Source: Lithodes maja
Lineage: Eukaryota > Arthropoda > Malacostraca > Decapoda > Lithodidae
Length of the DNA: 64,000 nucleotides
Direction: 5' to 3'
Assembly: GCA_037953745.1 (NCBI GenBank)
Contig: JBAKBP010006592.1
Location: 1 to 64,000, forward strand
Below the pieces are notes generated by a model that had not been told where the DNA came from, searched no databases, and saw nothing but the letters and a program-made list of their open reading frames with translations. Positions 49,138-60,372 of this stretch are shown here, one piece after another. The position numbers and the translations under genes are program-made. The stretch's first letter is position 1. Each line of letters starts with the position of its first letter.

Positions 49138-50943
49138 TGTTACGGCTGGATCGGCAATACATATTCGGGATTCTTGATCGTAGGACAGAAATGGCTTATG
49201 TGACAACGACACGCTCGATTCCAGTCCCAAATACTATATGCTCCAGACAACAAAAGCACCAACGCCCTACAGAGTTATCGTCTACGGTAACGAGGTACCT
49301 TAACTCGGCGAAAGTGTACAAGAGGGGTAGGCTATGAGGCTAAACTCCCTCAGACATTTATAGGTTACGTTATTACTAAAGAAATGCAATACTCAAGAAA
49401 CTACGTTAATATTAAGCCTCTAATAATGTAGAATAGAAGCAGGCTAAAGGTATGACAGTGAAATGCTAAATGACAAACGTACACGCCTACTTGAAAGCGC
49501 GTGCACTAGAATAACTGTCCCCTACTAACATGCACTAGCATGTAGCATACAAGATGTTCATGATCCAGTAGATACCTAATAATACACATGGAAGGAACAT
49601 AAATAGTAGTCACTTATTATAATAATGAATCTATACTTGGAATAACTAAAAGGTTGCAGGCAACAGTACTGCGCCGGTAGCCTACTACCGCATAGGCTAC
49701 TTCGCTTCTCTCACTCTGTCTCCCCTCTGAGTCCGTATGCGCCCTACGCAATAGAACTCCGGACACAGCAGCAAAACGACAGTGCAGTTAATTGATACAT
49801 GAAAGTATTAATAGTGTTGTCTTGTGTGTGAGTAATGTGTATTGTAAAGTGTTACATACATAAACTTAAAGAGAGCTGCAATGCATAGTAAAATAAAGAT
49901 ATATCCCACTCATCATCCCCATGTGTTCTAGCTAGCAGGCCAAGTCACAGGAACAACGAGTCCCAGCACCGAAAGCGAGAACCCAGGAAAAGACTGTAGA
50001 GAACACAAGGACAGATAAATTACGTTACTCTACTATACCGGCACTACGAGCGAGCTGTAGTCTCGGGTACTACACTCGCTCCTGGCTCGGTATGCAAATC
50101 AAGGCTAAGTCCTCGTCCCTCTACAGACAACTCCTGGGCATGGTCGGGCTCTTACACATGGCACCAGTCTAGTCACAAATTGGATGATGAGCGGGGCATA
50201 TAACTCGTGAACATGTAGAACGTTCACCAACTATCCTCATCAAGAAGATCGCTGTTCACATTAACCCCTTAAATCTAATACATGTAAATATATGCTTGTC
50301 CTAAGAGTAATACGAGAGGTGAGTGCTGAAACTCCTTTAGGACCTCAAGGGAAGGTTATGCATTCAAATAGAGAGAAGAATGAAATGAGAGTAATGTCGT
50401 CAGAGAGAAAGAGTGCAACCGTGAGAAATTGGGAGAGAGGGCAAGGGATGTTAGAATCTCAAAGGTTCTAGGCAACCTGATCATGGAACACACAGCGAGC
50501 CTCCAGGCAATGTGCTGTACGACAACATGGGCAGCCCAGGCAGCGTAGGCAGGCAGCAATGGACTACCAACCCTGTCGCGCCCAGCTATAAGCGCAAGGC
50601 TGCCAACCAGTCCATACGTCTGGCAACCACCCCCCCGGCAGCGTGGCGCGTTGCTACCCTCTCGCTCTGAAGCCTAACTCACTCTCTCTCTCTGAACTCC
50701 CATTGTCTTATCTATCAACTTCTCTATTGATACTACATATTAAATGGAAGGTCTCGACATGGCTTAAAACAAAACCCACCACTGGTTAGCACATGACGAG
50801 ACCTTTGCAGAGATACAAAGAACATAGTTATAAGTTGTCACACTCAATATACATAGCTGCTGACGGTAGCCAGATCACGGGCGGTACAGTGGAGTACCAA
50901 GGAGTACAATCAGGTTGCGTTGCCACGCACTGGGTGCGTCACA
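49138..50943 (-). repeat. Element D 5' LTR
   Basis: 1806 bp, minus sense TGTGACGC...GTAACA, followed by the same primer-binding site as in A (49123-49134 on the minus strand). Confidence 0.93.
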
Positions 50944-51022
50944 CTTAGCATGCGCTAGCTTTAAGAACTATTATTATTATTATTATTATTAAGTTAGTAG
51001 AGACGCCGCCGATACCAGTGCC
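50944..51022. repeat. 79-bp direct repeat, right copy
   Basis: Starts exactly at the outer base of D's 5' LTR and equals 36052-36130 except for one base. Confidence 0.92.
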
Positions 51023-51340
51023 ACCTGTGTACGCATAAACAAACCCTCTTCTTGTATTTTATATATCAAAGTCTAGCCAATACTGTACTTGGTTGAACTT
51101 TTTATCTTGGTTATCTATATAAATCGCACACACTAACATTTGTCAAGATAGTTTTAATATTGGGTTAGAATAATTTAGTTACTGTAATACTTTTTGATAG
51201 CCTATTTATTAATCACATTTCAGATACTTGTCACCATATTAATAGACCTCTCACACTCTTGCCAGGGATATTACTAACTCCATTATTATTATTATTGTGT
51301 CGACCACTGTATAAACTAATATACAGGCTTTAGCCTAACT
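51023..51340 (+). other. AT-rich stretch before the splice-module array
   Basis: Probably part of the L2 leader. No open frame or recognised repeat. Confidence 0.4.
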
Positions 51341-51349
51341 GTGTTATAC

Positions 51350-51508
51350 TGCTAACATAATTTTATTTTTATTTTCAGGCATAAAATTGTGTTCTATTGC
51401 TAACATATTCTTTTTGTGATTAGCATATTCTTTTTGTGATTTACAGGCATTAATTGTACCATATTGCTAACCAATATTTTTGTTACTGTACTGTATACTG
51501 CTTTCCAG
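51350..51508 (+). promoter_or_regulatory. Branch-point/3' splice-site module array, left part
   Basis: Three TGCTAAC motifs (51350, 51398, 51465), each followed by a T-rich stretch and CAG (51376-51378, 51444-51446, 51506-51508). Continues at 53432 on the other side of solo LTR E. Confidence 0.6.
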
Positions 51509-51520
51509 TTTTCTCACTAG

Positions 51521-53408
51521 TGTGACGCTTCTGCATAGTAGCCACATGCGGGCATGCGCACGCGTCGGCTGCCCAGCCATTTAGAAACCGGCTGGCGGCA
51601 GCCGGCCGGCAGGCTTTTCCTTAGTATATATCCTACGACAACGTAACTAATGTCTGGGATATTCTTATGTTGTTTCACAGCTTGTAGCTGCCCTTATTCT
51701 TAACCAACGCATCTTAGTATATTTTATTCTCGATAGTTGATTGTTTCATTATAATATATAAGATGTAAGTCTGGAGAGAGTGGGAGGAGACGAGCGGGAG
51801 AGAGAGACCGGCTGGGGGACGTTGCTTCGCGCGGAGAATATAGCTTGGGACGAGCCTGAAGCGTTGTCACATGCATTTGATTGCAACGTTAGGCTTAGTT
51901 TCGACTCACGCACGGGGTAGAGGATTTTGACCCAGCAACTGTGTTGACTGTTGCCAAGTCTGGGATGTATTCTGCATGCCTAGTGTGGGGTCCAGACAGA
52001 TTCAAGACTCAGAGCTGACCTCACTGTCGTACCCTTCGGACCCCCTTGATATCTATCCCTCTCAACCCCACTTAGAAACTTTCTCTCTTACTTTGTATAC
52101 CTTCCTTCCACTACTTCACCAATCTATTTAATTATCCCATCCCCTTGATAGACCTTATATCTATTATTGTATTAACGACGAGCTCTAAGATAACTAGATA
52201 GGATTTTGGACCTTATGCAGAGACGTAATTGTTAATGAGACCTAGGAAGCTTTTTTGTTGTCTCATATTTGGTGGTTTCATGCTTGCTAGTGTGTTCTTG
52301 TGTCAGGTTAGCAGGGGCTAGACCGGAGGGGAGGCTTTTTGCGATCCTTTAAGTAAAGTCTGCTGGTGCGAGTCCTGTGGACCCGCACGACTTTACTAGG
52401 ATACCCGTGGGAGTCTGGGGGCATTTTCTTGTCTGTGTCCCTGTGTGTCTAGTGTTGTGTTGTGTGAGGGCCCTTGCCTAGTCCACTCCACGTCTTGCTT
52501 TTGTTTTAGGGTCGCCAGGAGAGAGTCAGATACTTGCGATCTGAGTCTCTCAAGAGAGCACCCTTTCAATTAGAGTAATTTGGCGCACAGACCTGGGAAC
52601 GTCCCTAGGCTAGAGCAGGTGGCTCAGCCCGGGTATCCGAAGCCTATATCCTTCCGGCTAGACCTCTGCCGCCTGGCAGATTAACAGCTAGGGGTTTATC
52701 ATCTCTGTATGCTTGTTATTGTGCCACAGTTTACCGTTTTTGTGAGCATTGTGAGTCAGGGTGTGGCTTAGAGACTCTGTCCGAGCAGGATTGCCTGACT
52801 AAGAGTGAGAAACACACCTGTATGTGGTTATGTTGCGAGTTGCTGCCTTTATTTAATTATACCTATGCCATTATACACTGTATGGCCTATCACTAGTATT
52901 TATTCCTGCTTATGAGTTAAGAGTTCTCTAAATCCGTAACATACTTTCTTTGCTAAGCATCAGATCCTACAGTAGCCGCATGCAGTTTAGAAACCCGCAT
53001 CTTGTCTACCTGTACGATGTTTTGAGGACTGTTTGCTTTCACCTTCTTTCACGCAGGGTTGATTAGTTGTATTAATTAACGTAACGTTAAATGTACTTTC
53101 TTCTAGTTTGTTATTAAATTGTTTCTGCAATTTAATTCTGTTATCTATCTTTTCCTTGAAGCTTTAAGTCAACTTAATTGTGTGATCTTTTATATAGCCT
53201 GCTTGACTATCAGCAGTCTATAGTGCGTGCACCCTGTAACCGAGTCATAGGATACCTTGTTGTCCAGGCAGGACTCTTGACGGTTTAGGGTGGTTTGTTG
53301 CCTGGGTTTATAGATAAGGGTTGGAGCTAGCGTTTTCCGTTGTTGCTTGTTGCCGCATACCTAGTCCAATAGAAAGAGCCCAGTGTTTATATATCCCAGG
53401 ACATAACA
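51521..53408 (+). mobile_element. Solo LTR E (gypsy, related to element B)
   Basis: 1888 bp, starting TGTGACGCTTCTGC and ending GACATAACA, flanked by the 4-bp duplication CTAG (51517-51520, 53409-53412). The uninterrupted site CTCACTAGGCTACATTAACC occurs in the neighbouring repeat unit at 53693. Internal blocks GGGTCGCCAGGAGAGAG, CTCTCAAGAGAGCA and TTTGGC.GCACAG match element B's LTR. There is no internal domain, so it arose by LTR-LTR recombination. Confidence 0.85.
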
Positions 53409-53431
53409 CTAGGCTAAATTAACCCTCTCCC

Positions 53432-54008
53432 ACTTTTTTTCCAGTAAATTTTGTAACAAATTACTAGTCCATTTGCAATTTTCAGGCTTTAACTGTGTCA
53501 TACTGCTAACATCAATTTTTGTTTTATTTTCAGGCATAAATTGTGTTCTATTGCTAACATATTTTTTGTGATTTACAGGCATAATATTCTTTTTGTGGTT
53601 AACATATTTTTTTTGTGATTTACAGGCATTAATTGTACCATATTGCTAACAAATACTTGTTGTTACTGTACTGTATACTGTTTTCCAGTTTTCTCACTAG
53701 GCTACATTAACCCTCTCCCACTTTTTGTTTTTTTTCCAGTAAATTTTGTAACATATTTCTAGTCCATTTGTGATTTTCAGGCTTTAACTGTGTCATACTG
53801 CTAACATAATGTTTTTTTTTCAGGCATAAATTGTGTTCTATTGCTAACATATTTTTTTGTGATTTACAGGCATATTAATTTTATCATATTGGTAAAAAAA
53901 AATTGTGATTTTCAGGAATTAATTGTATCACATTGCTAACATAATTTTGTTGTGATTTTCAGGCTTTAATTGTACCATTTTGCTAACATAAATTTGTGTG
54001 ATTTTCAG
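53432..54008 (+). promoter_or_regulatory. Branch-point/3' splice-site module array upstream of L2 ORF1
   Basis: Seven TGCTAAC motifs at 53504, 53552, 53644, 53799, 53842, 53934 and 53981, each followed by a T-rich run and a CAG. The branch A to AG distances are about 24, 21, 39, 19, 22, 23 and 22 bases. The last CAG ends at 54008, 21 bases before the ORF1 ATG at 54030. Larger repeated blocks (for example TTTTCTCACTAGGCTA, AACCCTCTCCCACTTTTT) give a second, longer period. Confidence 0.6.
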
Positions 54009-54029
54009 GCATATTGTGATTATATCGTC

Positions 54030-55023
54030 ATGGCGCCGCAACGAACCTGCACGAGTTGTTCCGGTAAATTTGGCCCTACCATGTTTGTTGATACTGATGT
54101 CCAAATTTGTAGATTTTGCCAGCTCCGAGAGAAGATTGCGGATGAATTAAATGCAGCTCACCGCAAGATCGATTCCCTGACTACGAAGCTTGAATCCCTT
54201 CAAGAATTTGCCACACTCAACGTAGGAGTGCCCTCGTCCCAAGAAACCACTACGATGTCAACCGCCATTCCAGTGCATACAGTACCGGTACCGGTACCCA
54301 CACCAGCAGCTACCTTAGATGTTGCAGAAAATAATAATGACTCTCATTCCCCCCCAGGACAACTTTCAGTTAGTGAGAAACAATGTGCATCCCAGTACCA
54401 GTACCAGGAAGGTCATCCCGACAACATGCCAAAACTGCTTCAAAATTCTTGCTATTGACGAGGAAGAGGAAACGGAAGAAGTTCGGCTTGTGGGCGACTC
54501 CATGGTCCGTGGCCAATTAACCGAGTTCTGCGCCAGGGCACCCAGGACCAGAAAGCGATTCTGTATCCCAGGTGGCGGCGTGGACGATATTGTTGCGGAA
54601 GTGGAAGAGGTTTCCAGGCTCGCCCCCGCAAGCACTACGTACGTCATCCACGTTGGATCTAACGATGTCCAACGGACGCGGTCAGAGGAACTACTTAGCA
54701 AGTACCGGCGGCTGATCAGGTCCTTCAAGGAAAAATCTAATAGAATCTTAATTTCAGGAATTGTTCCCCGGATTGATGTAGAAAACCGATTCTACAACAT
54801 AGCTACCAGTACAAATCGCCGACTAGCCAAACTCTGCAGGAAGGAGGACATCGGCTTTGTCGACACGTGGGATCATTTTTACTATGATAAATCTTTGGTT
54901 TCAGGAGATGGTGTACATCTCAATGAAGTAGGAGATGCACGTCTTGGTCGTCTGCTGAACGATGCAGTCAAGGACTTCCGTTCAAAAAACGGGGTCAACC
55001 GGGGGTATCCGGGGGTAGTGTAA
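54030..55023 (+). pseudogene. LINE L2 ORF1 (zinc-binding, coiled coil, SGNH esterase), frameshifted
   Basis: Homologous to L1 ORF1. It starts MAPQRTCTSCSGKFG with the CxxC pairs (CTSC, CRFC) and coiled coil, then passes through a frameshift between about 54340 and 54450 into the esterase frame (VGDSMVRGQL, HVGSNDVQ, DGVHLNEVG). The catalytic residues remain but the frame is broken. Confidence 0.85.
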
Positions 55024-56677
55024 GTCAAATACGAACTGAAAATTCAGACAATGCACAATCAGTAACATCCAACTCTAATACTCTTAAGGTGTTTTATGTA
55101 AATGCTCGTAGCATACGCAATAAATTTTCAGATCTAGAGGAAATCGTGTTTACAGAACATTATGATTAATCGGCATTACGGAATCTTGGTTAAATACGGA
55201 AGACAGAGACTTTTTAGCCGAATATACGTTTCCTGGTTATACAATGTTTGAGAAAAGTCGGATCAATAGAAATGGAGGAGGAGTTCTGTTTTTTATAAAG
55301 GAAAGTCTTAATCCCGTCTTAATGTCAAAACCTCAAATTGCGAATATAGACATATCTTACGTACTATTAAATAATAAACGAGGAACTAAAATAACACTAG
55401 CTTTATTATACAGACCCCCAGCTCAATCAGTGCAAACTGACAGTGATATTTATGAACAAATTGCAGAAATAACTAACATACAAGACACCGTAATTCTTGG
55501 CGATTTCAACTTACCTGTGACTAAATGGGGCGATATTCTTACTTCACACTCTGGACACGACCTCTATGCTAACTTGCAAGAGAGTTCACTTTTTCAATTT
55601 GTACAATCTCCGACCCGTGGTAATAATGTGCTTGACCTTGTACTCGCAACAAAAGAATTAATAGAGAATTTGAATGTTGGTGATGAATTCAGTAACAGCG
55701 TCCATCGTACGATAACTTTCACTTTAAAGTTTACTAGCAACAAATCAAATAGCAGCATTGAGAAAGTCCCTAATTTCAAGAAAGCAAATTTTCATAAACT
55801 TAAATCAAAGCTTAAAGAAACTGACTGGAGCTTTCTGACTAACAATAACGACATAAATACATCTTGGGAGTGTTTCACAACCACTTACCTTAAGGCAGTG
55901 CAAGACTGCATACCATCGAAAATACAGCGTCCAGGCCATAATGATAAGCCCAAATGGTGGAATAAAGATATTTCAGACTGTCTGCTTGCTAAAAAATTTG
56001 CTAATGATAGATTAAAATCCTCACAAAATTATGAAGAACGGGTGAAATTTGTAGAGCTACGACGCAAAGCCAAAAAGTTAATTAAGCAAAGTAAAAAGAC
56101 CCTGGAGTTACATGTTGCGAATCAAAGTAAAACAAACCCGAAAGAATTCTATAGTTATATCAGAAAGAAAAAAGTAGTTACTTCAACTGTTGGACCGTTA
56201 GTCGATGAAAATGGAGAATACACCAAAGACGAAGTACAAATGAGCCCTCATTACCTTCTTTGCATCAGTTTTTACAACCGAAGACCTCAGTGATATCCCT
56301 ACACCATCGCCGATTCAGATTGATCATTCAGATGTTCTAAGCAATATCACCATTACAGAGAGAGAAGTATTGAATTGTTTAGATAAACTCAAGGTAAATA
56401 AAACGCCTGGACCTGATACAATCTCGCCTAGAGTTCTAAAGGAAGCTAAGGATGAGCTCTCCAAACCACTGACATTGCTATTCAATGAATCCTTGCAGTC
56501 TGGGACTATGCCTGATCAGTGGAAGCTAGCCAACATAACACCGATATTAAAAAAAGGCAGCAAATCCCTACCCAGTAACTATCGTCCAATTAGCTTAACC
56601 TCAATTGTATGTAAAATGCTAGAAACGGTCATAAGAGACAGACTCGTAAATCACTTAGAGGCAAATAACTTACTTAA

Positions 56678-57652
56678 CCCTGGAGAGGTAACGCTCAAAA
56701 ACGTAATTTTTTAGGTTTGATAGTTGTTAATATGCAACATCGACTTTGACCTCAAATATCTCCCAAACCAAAAGACTTGGAGATTTTCTGAACATTGCTA
56801 AAAATAATATAAGGATCCCTTAATATTATGTTAGTAAATGATGGATATTGAAGGGTAATTAGTATTTTTAAAGAATTTAATAAAAAAATAAGGGGAAGTT
56901 TTGAGTAGGTGGCACTTAAAAATATAAAAAAAATACTCAAGTACTCTTGAGGGGACTGGCAGTTTGGGGGCGTGGACGGCAATGGTGAGGTAGCTTGGAG
57001 TGGGAGTTGCAGCCCTGCAGACCCCATAGGCTGAGAGAACTGCGAAGTTGAAAACAAAATGAAAAAAAAGTCCACCAAAAATTACGGTCATTTTGAAATA
57101 TTCGGGAGGGTACCTAAATATTCTTGGATTCATACCAAATTCAACACAGTGCTTGCCACATGATCCTAGTATGACCCTAAAGTGTAATCATTTAAATCGG
57201 AGTAATATAAATACTACCAAAAGAATTATTTTTGGAGGGGCACAAGTTTTAACCCTGGAGAGATAACGCCGTTGCATATGCGCACGCGAGGCCCTCATAT
57301 GGCAACATGAGAGAGGTTAGCTTGTGTGAGCATGATGGTCCGTTATCTGGCTAAGTTGCCTATTAGTCTTAGATCGATATCTCAAACACATTCTTGACAA
57401 GGCACAATTTGCACAATCAATAAAGTTACTTACCAGGTTAGGTCGGTGCCTGTGGGCAACGTTGGTTTCCTGTTTGAGCCTGTTGCCATACAGCTAGAGC
57501 GTAGGAGCTCAGCTCACCACTGGAGGTACCATTAGACTGCCGCCCGGCAGGCCGATAATTCAGGAAATGGTCCTGTGGGCTGCGCGCCGTCCAAATAACG
57601 TGTTTCGCGCAACCCTAGCGTGCGCATTGGCAACGGCGTTTCCTCTTCAGGG
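56678..57652. mobile_element. piggyBac-like TTAA element M7
   Basis: 975-bp non-coding insertion with ends CCCTGGAGAGGTAACGC and (reverse) CCCTGAAGAGGAAACGC. It is flanked by TTAA on the left (56674-56677) and TCAA (a mutated TTAA) on the right (57653-57656). The L1 copy shows the site without it. An additional internal terminus lies at 57253, preceded by TTAA. Confidence 0.8.
57253..57652. mobile_element. Inner 400-bp MITE within M7
   Basis: Its two ends pair over about 34 bases (CCCTGGAGAGATAACGCCG... against CCCTGAAGAGGAAACGCCG..., both continuing to GCGCACG). This is a better match than the outer left end gives. TTAA precedes it (57249-57252). Confidence 0.7.
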
Positions 57653-58819
57653 TCAAATGAACTCAACACGGCTTTCGTAAAAAACGTTCCTGTTTAACAA
57701 ACCTCTTCGACATCTTCCACGATATCCTCAACCTCTACGATGAGAGTAAAGCTGTAGATATTATATACCTTGATTTTCAAAAGGCCTTTGACAAAGTTCC
57801 CCACAAACGTTTACTTCTAAAACTAAAAGCGCATGGAATACAAGACGGTGTGTTGAAATGGATAGAAAATTGGCTCAGCGACAGAAAGCAAAGAATAGTC
57901 ATAAACGGTAAGGCATCTAAATGGGGTACCCCAGGGATCGGTACTAGGACCAATTCTCTTTATAATTTACATCAACGACATAGATGAGGGTCTCACCTGT
58001 ACAATCTCAAAATTTGCTGACGATACAAAATTTGCAAATAGCGTACTCTCAAAAGAACAAGTTGACGATATGCAACACAACTTAGATAAATTGTCATGTT
58101 GGGCCCAAATTTGGCAAATGAGTTTCAATGCGGATAAATGTAAAGTACTACATATCGGATACCTAAATGAGAAAGCAAACTATTCGATGAATGGCACTCA
58201 GCTTAAGAATGTAAACAGATGTAATGTAGATCTGGGAGTAACAATATCGAGTAACCTAAAACCGAGTCAACAATGTTCAGAAGTTGTTAAGAAGGCAAAC
58301 AAAATAATTGGCTTTATAGGCAGGTCATTTGAGCATAAATCCAAAGAAGTTATCCTAACCCTTTACAATCCCTTAGTCCGCCCTCTTCTGGAATACTGCG
58401 TTCAATCCTGGTGCCCTTATTACCAAAAAGATATAAACAAGCTAGAACGAGTTCAACGTAGAGTTACCAAAATGATACCTAGCCTAAAGAACAAACCATA
58501 CGAAGAGCGTCTTAGAGAATTAAATCTATTTCCTTTAACCCAGCGCAGATTAAGAGGTGACTTAATTGAAGTGTTCAAAATCATCAAAGGCATCGACAAT
58601 ATGAACTGTAGTAAGTACTTCACTATCGACCAATCTAATTACACGTGGGGAAACGGTTGCAAAATTATTGGTAAATCTTTTAACTCACACAAATCTAAGA
58701 ATTTCTTCTTCAATCGAGTTGTCAACTTGTGGAATGGGCTTCCCCGAGACGTAATAGAATGCAGCACCGTTGATTCATTTAAACTCCGCTTAGACAAATA
58801 TCTCGCATCAAACCCGTGA

Positions 58820-59061
58820 CTGACTGCGTTCGTAAATGAATAACTTTATTTTATCCCCCCCTCAGTTACTAACCCATCTGTCCCCTACTAACTTCCTAAT
58901 CCTGCCACGGACATTAGTTCCAGGGCAGTAGTTCCCTTTCCAATGTTCCCTTACCCACTCTAAACCACTGTTTGGACACTTGATCCTCAGTGTTTTGGAG
59001 GACAAGCAGCCTAGAAGGGTCACCTGACCTGTTGTTGCTTGATTTTCTTTGTACTCCTTTG
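58820..59061 (+). other. LINE L2 3' end
   Basis: Matches the L1 3' region and ends TTGCTTGATTTTCTTTGTA plus one partial TCCTTTG unit, joined directly to the RNase H gene of gypsy C. Confidence 0.75.
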
Positions 59062-59064
59062 ATG

Positions 59065-59810
59065 TGCCTAGCATCGAGATGATATTCTTGCAACATCAAA
59101 CTCCAGCGAGTAAGTCTCTGGTTTTTGTCCTTGAGCCTATTAAGAAACTGCAGAGGAAGATGGTCAGAGTAGATTCTGAGCACGGGCCCATAGGGTGGCA
59201 AATAAACAGCGAAATGGTGTAAACTCAAAATAATAGCTAGCAACTCCCTTTTGATCACAGAATAATTCTTTTGAGCTCGGTTAAACTTTTTTGAAAAGTA
59301 GGAAATGGGGTGCTCAACATCATCTCCGAACTCTTGCATCAACACAGAGCCGGCACCCACATCGCTCGCGTCTACTGCCTAGACGAAAGGCCTGTTGAAA
59401 TCTGGGGCACGTAATATAGGATGGCAACAGAGGAGGCTTCTGACATCTTTGAAAGCCTGCTCACACTCTGTTGTCCATTTAAATGGTTTGTTCTTTTGTA
59501 GCAAATTTGTCAATGGGGCAAGCACGGTGGAATATCCTTGGATGAACCGGCGATAATAGCCTATCATGCCAAGGACACGTTGCACGGCTTTCTTATTATG
59601 AGGTGCTCGGAAACTCTGGATAGCCTCCACCTTCGCCCGAGGGGGACAGACCTGGCCGTGGCCAACAACATAACCCAGATATTGCACTCGAGCCTGCATG
59701 AACTCGCACTTTGCCAGGTTGACCACTAAACCAGCCTCAGACAACTTCCGGAATAGCTCACCCACATTGGCCAAATGGTCGGTCCAATTTGTGTCATAAA
59801 CAACATCATG
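59065..59810 (-). pseudogene. Element C RT (C-terminal) and RNase H fragment
   Basis: Reads VVYDTNWTDHLANVGELFRKL, VQYLGYVVGHGQVCPP, MIGYYRRFIQGYSTVLAPL (RT connection), a stop near 59380, then RNase H with MGAGSVLMQEFGDD, VIKRELLAI and YSDHLPLQFL. It ends at ARHI where LINE L2 begins. Confidence 0.88.
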
Positions 59811-60372
59811 TTTTTTTTTTTTTTTTTTTTTTTTTTTTTCTATATTCCAACTTACTTCCTCTCGGGCATAGGCTGAGAGCCTTAACATTCACCGCTTTAC
59901 AATGAACAGTGAAGCCCGTGAGGTCTTGTTCCAGTCTAGGGAGTGAGACATGTGAAGCACGTAGAGTACAACGAGCACCTGCCATCTTGCCTTCACATGA
60001 GGCACGGTGCTCACTCATGGCCCGAAACGACCCCATCTCTGAAGCCACCTCGTTCCTGTGCTTCACTGTCTCAACCCCTACACTCGGACTCTCACACTTA
60101 CACACATACAACGCCACCTGTTGAGCAGATAACTCACCAGGCATTGCACCCCTATAGCATATTTTGAATATGGGAATATTCATACAGTGCTATTTAATCA
60201 GGGAACAATAAGGGTATTTTATTGACGTTTCGGTGGGCTTGTGGTAATGCACTGATACTAGATACAGCACAAATTCCATCCCAATTATATCTTCCCATTG
60301 ATACATCGGGATTTGAACCCGGGACCATTGGATTACCAGGCCAGTGGCAAGACCACTCCACCACACCTCCCC
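59811..60372 (-). mobile_element. tRNA-derived SINE S2, copy 2
   Basis: Reverse-oriented copy of 28162-28656: poly(T) at 59811-59838, head at 60372. It lies within element C's RT directly at the catalytic-motif position (after NCLVY). ACAT on both sides may be the target duplication. Confidence 0.85.

Larger units (their letters stand above)
36130..50943 (-). mobile_element. Ty3/gypsy (Gmr1-like) element D, family of A, interrupted by LINE L1
   Basis: Second copy of the A family on the minus strand: 5' LTR 49138-50943, gag-pol 48895-43757, polypurine tract, then a 3' LTR split by LINE L1 (43472-43392 and 37855-36130). The 5' LTR outer end is intact, but the outer end of the 3' LTR lacks its last five bases. 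Instead of a 4-bp duplication it is flanked by a 79-bp direct repeat. Confidence 0.92.
55030..58819 (+). pseudogene. LINE L2 ORF2 (endonuclease, RT), broken
   Basis: Homologous to L1 ORF2. Endonuclease (NARSIRNKFSDLEE, LLYRPPAQS, GDFNLPVTKW) is interrupted by a stop/frameshift near 55168 and another near 56245. RT blocks are SNYRPISLTSIVCKMLE, then a 975-bp TTAA element, then DFQKAFDKVPHKRLL, FADDTK and the C-terminal region to 58819. The segment between KASKW and the GTPGIG-like stretch near 57930 is shortened, which damages GVPQGSV. Inactive copy. Confidence 0.85.
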
